DNA from: Nanobdellota archaeon
Lineage (GTDB): Archaea; Nanobdellota; Nanobdellia; Pacearchaeales; GW2011-AR1
DNA: 5,185 nucleotides
Direction: 5' to 3'
NCBI GenBank assembly: GCA_018829425.1
Contig: JAHJUA010000086.1
Location: 1-5,185 of the forward strand
Part shown: positions 4,413 to 5,185 of the stretch, one piece after another
Layout: each line of letters begins with the position of its first letter
Position numbering within the stretch: the stretch's first letter is position 1
Position numbers and translations under genes: made by a program
The notes under the pieces: model-generated
The model's database searches: none
What the model was told of the DNA's origin: nothing
Seen by the model: the letters and a program-made list of their open reading frames with translations, nothing else

Positions 4413-4823
4413 ATGAAAACGTTAACTCTTAAACAGCCGTGGGCAGAACTTGTTTTGCAAGGCAGGAAGAAAATTGAATTAAGGAAATGGAACACAAATT
4501 TTAGGGGGAACTTTTTTATTCATAGTTCTAAAGTTCCTGATGTTGATGGGATGAAAAAATTCGGATTTGACAATTTGCCTAACGGATTTATCCTAGGCAA
4601 GGCGAATCTTTTTGAAGTTAAAAAATATTTGAATGATGAAGAGTTTGATAAAGACAAAGATAAACATCTGGCTACAGGAGACTGGGGTAATTTTGGTTTC
4701 CTTTTGGATGACGTTAAAAGAGTTGAGCCAATTTCTGCTAGAGGTCAGTTGGGTTTTTGGGATTTTAATCCAGATAAGATGAGGGAGGTTGACGGTCAAG
4801 GAACCGTAGGTGCCTTACCATGA
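4413..4823 (+). CDS. ASCH-domain protein (PUA-like fold, RNA-related)
   Basis: A 136-residue protein with an N-terminal ASCH domain. The signature is clear: TLKQPWAELVLQGRKKIELR (5-24), then KWNTNFRGNFFIHSSK (25-40), matching the family pattern of a 'QPWA..i..G.K..E.R.w.T..RG...ihas' groove. The middle part, FILGKANLFEVKKY (59-72) and later GFLLDDVKRVEPI (94-106), continues the beta-barrel, and RGQLGFWDF (110-118) closes it. ASCH relatives bind RNA or modified nucleosides and include an N4-acetylcytidine amidohydrolase; which applies here is unknown. The gene starts 15 bases after the mature tRNA end, with no TATA box at the usual spacing (those bases are GC-rich T-arm sequence) and no Shine-Dalgarno, so it is probably cotranscribed with the tRNA and released by 3'-end cleavage. 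It overlaps the next gene by ATGA. Confidence 0.88.
   Translation: MKTLTLKQPWAELVLQGRKKIELRKWNTNFRGNFFIHSSKVPDVDGMKKFGFDNLPNGFILGKANLFEVKKYLNDEEFDKDKDKHLATGDWGNFGFLLDDVKRVEPISARGQLGFWDFNPDKMREVDGQGTVGALP
4808..4812 (+). promoter_or_regulatory. Shine-Dalgarno AGGTG for the metallopeptidase gene
   Basis: AGGTG matches the core of the archaeal GGAGGTGAT ribosome-binding sequence and lies seven bases before the ATG at 4820, inside the ASCH coding region. It supports that start and contrasts with the leaderless first genes of the other units. Confidence 0.5.
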
Positions 4824-5185
4824 AATATGAATATGCACCTGATTTGCAAGTCATTTCCGACGAGATTTCGCGACTTTTGTTCCCTCATGTTAAAGTTGGG
4901 AGAGTGAAATGTTTTCGAAGTCATGGGACTTCTTCGAGAGGGACTATTGCCCGGTGCCATACTATTGGGAAATTAATTCAGAAAGCTTTAGAGGTTCCTG
5001 CGTTTTATGTTCTTGAATTTATTTCAGAAAGGTTTGATAAGATGGATTCTGAAGAACAGATTAAAGTCATAATTCACGAACTGATGCACATCCCAGGAAC
5101 TTTTGGCGGTGGATTTAGGCATCATGACCATGTTCACGAGGGGAATGTTGAAAAGAATTACAGAGCGTATAAATCATTAAAAGGA
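4820..5185 (+). CDS. Predicted zinc metallopeptidase (COG4900-like), 3' partial
   Basis: The frame runs from ATG 4820 (sharing ATGA with the ASCH stop) to the window edge without a stop, giving 122 residues. The zinc-protease motif HELMH is at residues 86-90, and a cluster HHDHVH (101-106) can supply the further metal ligand. Upstream lie CFRSHGTSSRGTIARCH (31-47) and the block VPAFYVLEFISERFDKM (59-75), resembling archaeal 'predicted metallopeptidase' proteins; the family assignment is from memory of this pattern. Cys31 and Cys46 might also bind metal or form a disulfide. No signal peptide or membrane segment is seen, so it is probably cytoplasmic. Substrates are unknown. The ATGA overlap and a Shine-Dalgarno inside the ASCH gene indicate tight translational coupling with the ASCH protein. 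The 3' end is missing, so any C-terminal extension cannot be judged. Confidence 0.8.
   Translation, partial: MKYEYAPDLQVISDEISRLLFPHVKVGRVKCFRSHGTSSRGTIARCHTIGKLIQKALEVPAFYVLEFISERFDKMDSEEQIKVIIHELMHIPGTFGGGFRHHDHVHEGNVEKNYRAYKSLKG

Noticed and set aside
1..5185. CRISPR array, insertion sequence or replication origin
   Set aside because: No regularly spaced repeats, transposase frame, terminal inverted repeats or iteron clusters were seen on either strand.

Overview
The window looks archaeal, most likely from an AT-rich DPANN-type lineage (Pacearchaeota/Woesearchaeota-like); the phylum is an inference. Reasons: TATA-box promoters at fixed spacing directly before start codons, an archaeal-type YchF GTPase with a TGS domain, a type II tRNA gene without encoded CCA, and a predicted metallopeptidase of a mainly archaeal family. 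No Shine-Dalgarno sequence precedes the first genes of units; one internal gene has one.

Layout. 1-288 is the C-terminal end of a surface or tail-fibre-like protein with a peptidase S74 chaperone domain and coiled-coil tail. 413-864 is a two-gene toxin-antitoxin module (small antitoxin, RelE/ParE-fold toxin) sharing one base at the junction. 880-1002 encodes 40 residues resembling the coiled-coil tail of the S74 protein, so the toxin-antitoxin pair lies between a full S74 tail and a headless tail copy. 1067-1669 encodes a single-pass S26 signal peptidase with bacterial-type Ser/Lys signature, and 1700-2710 a secreted, membrane-anchored Ig-like surface protein; both have the same TATA octamer at the same distance. 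2757-3947 is the YchF/OLA1-like GTPase, followed by a DUF167 protein (3992-4201), with a G-quadruplex motif on the minus strand in the 44-base gap. 4224-4257 is a shrunken copy of part of the tRNA that follows. 4316-4397 is tRNA-Leu(UAA), whose flanks form a perfect 7-bp inverted repeat. The tRNA is followed after 15 bases by an ASCH-domain protein (4413-4823), which overlaps by ATGA a zinc-metallopeptidase-like gene running off the end (4820-5185).

Transcription logic. At five places an AT octamer starts exactly 29 bases before a start codon (413, 1067, 1700, 2757) or before base 4308, the first base of the helix flanking the tRNA. This predicts leaderless mRNAs for four units and a tRNA transcript beginning at the leader arm of that helix. 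The DUF167, ASCH and metallopeptidase genes have no such box and are probably read from upstream promoters, making tRNA-ASCH-metallopeptidase a candidate mixed tRNA/mRNA operon. The 4202-4412 stretch (tRNA remnant, hairpin, extended pre-tRNA helix) is the most unusual part of the window.
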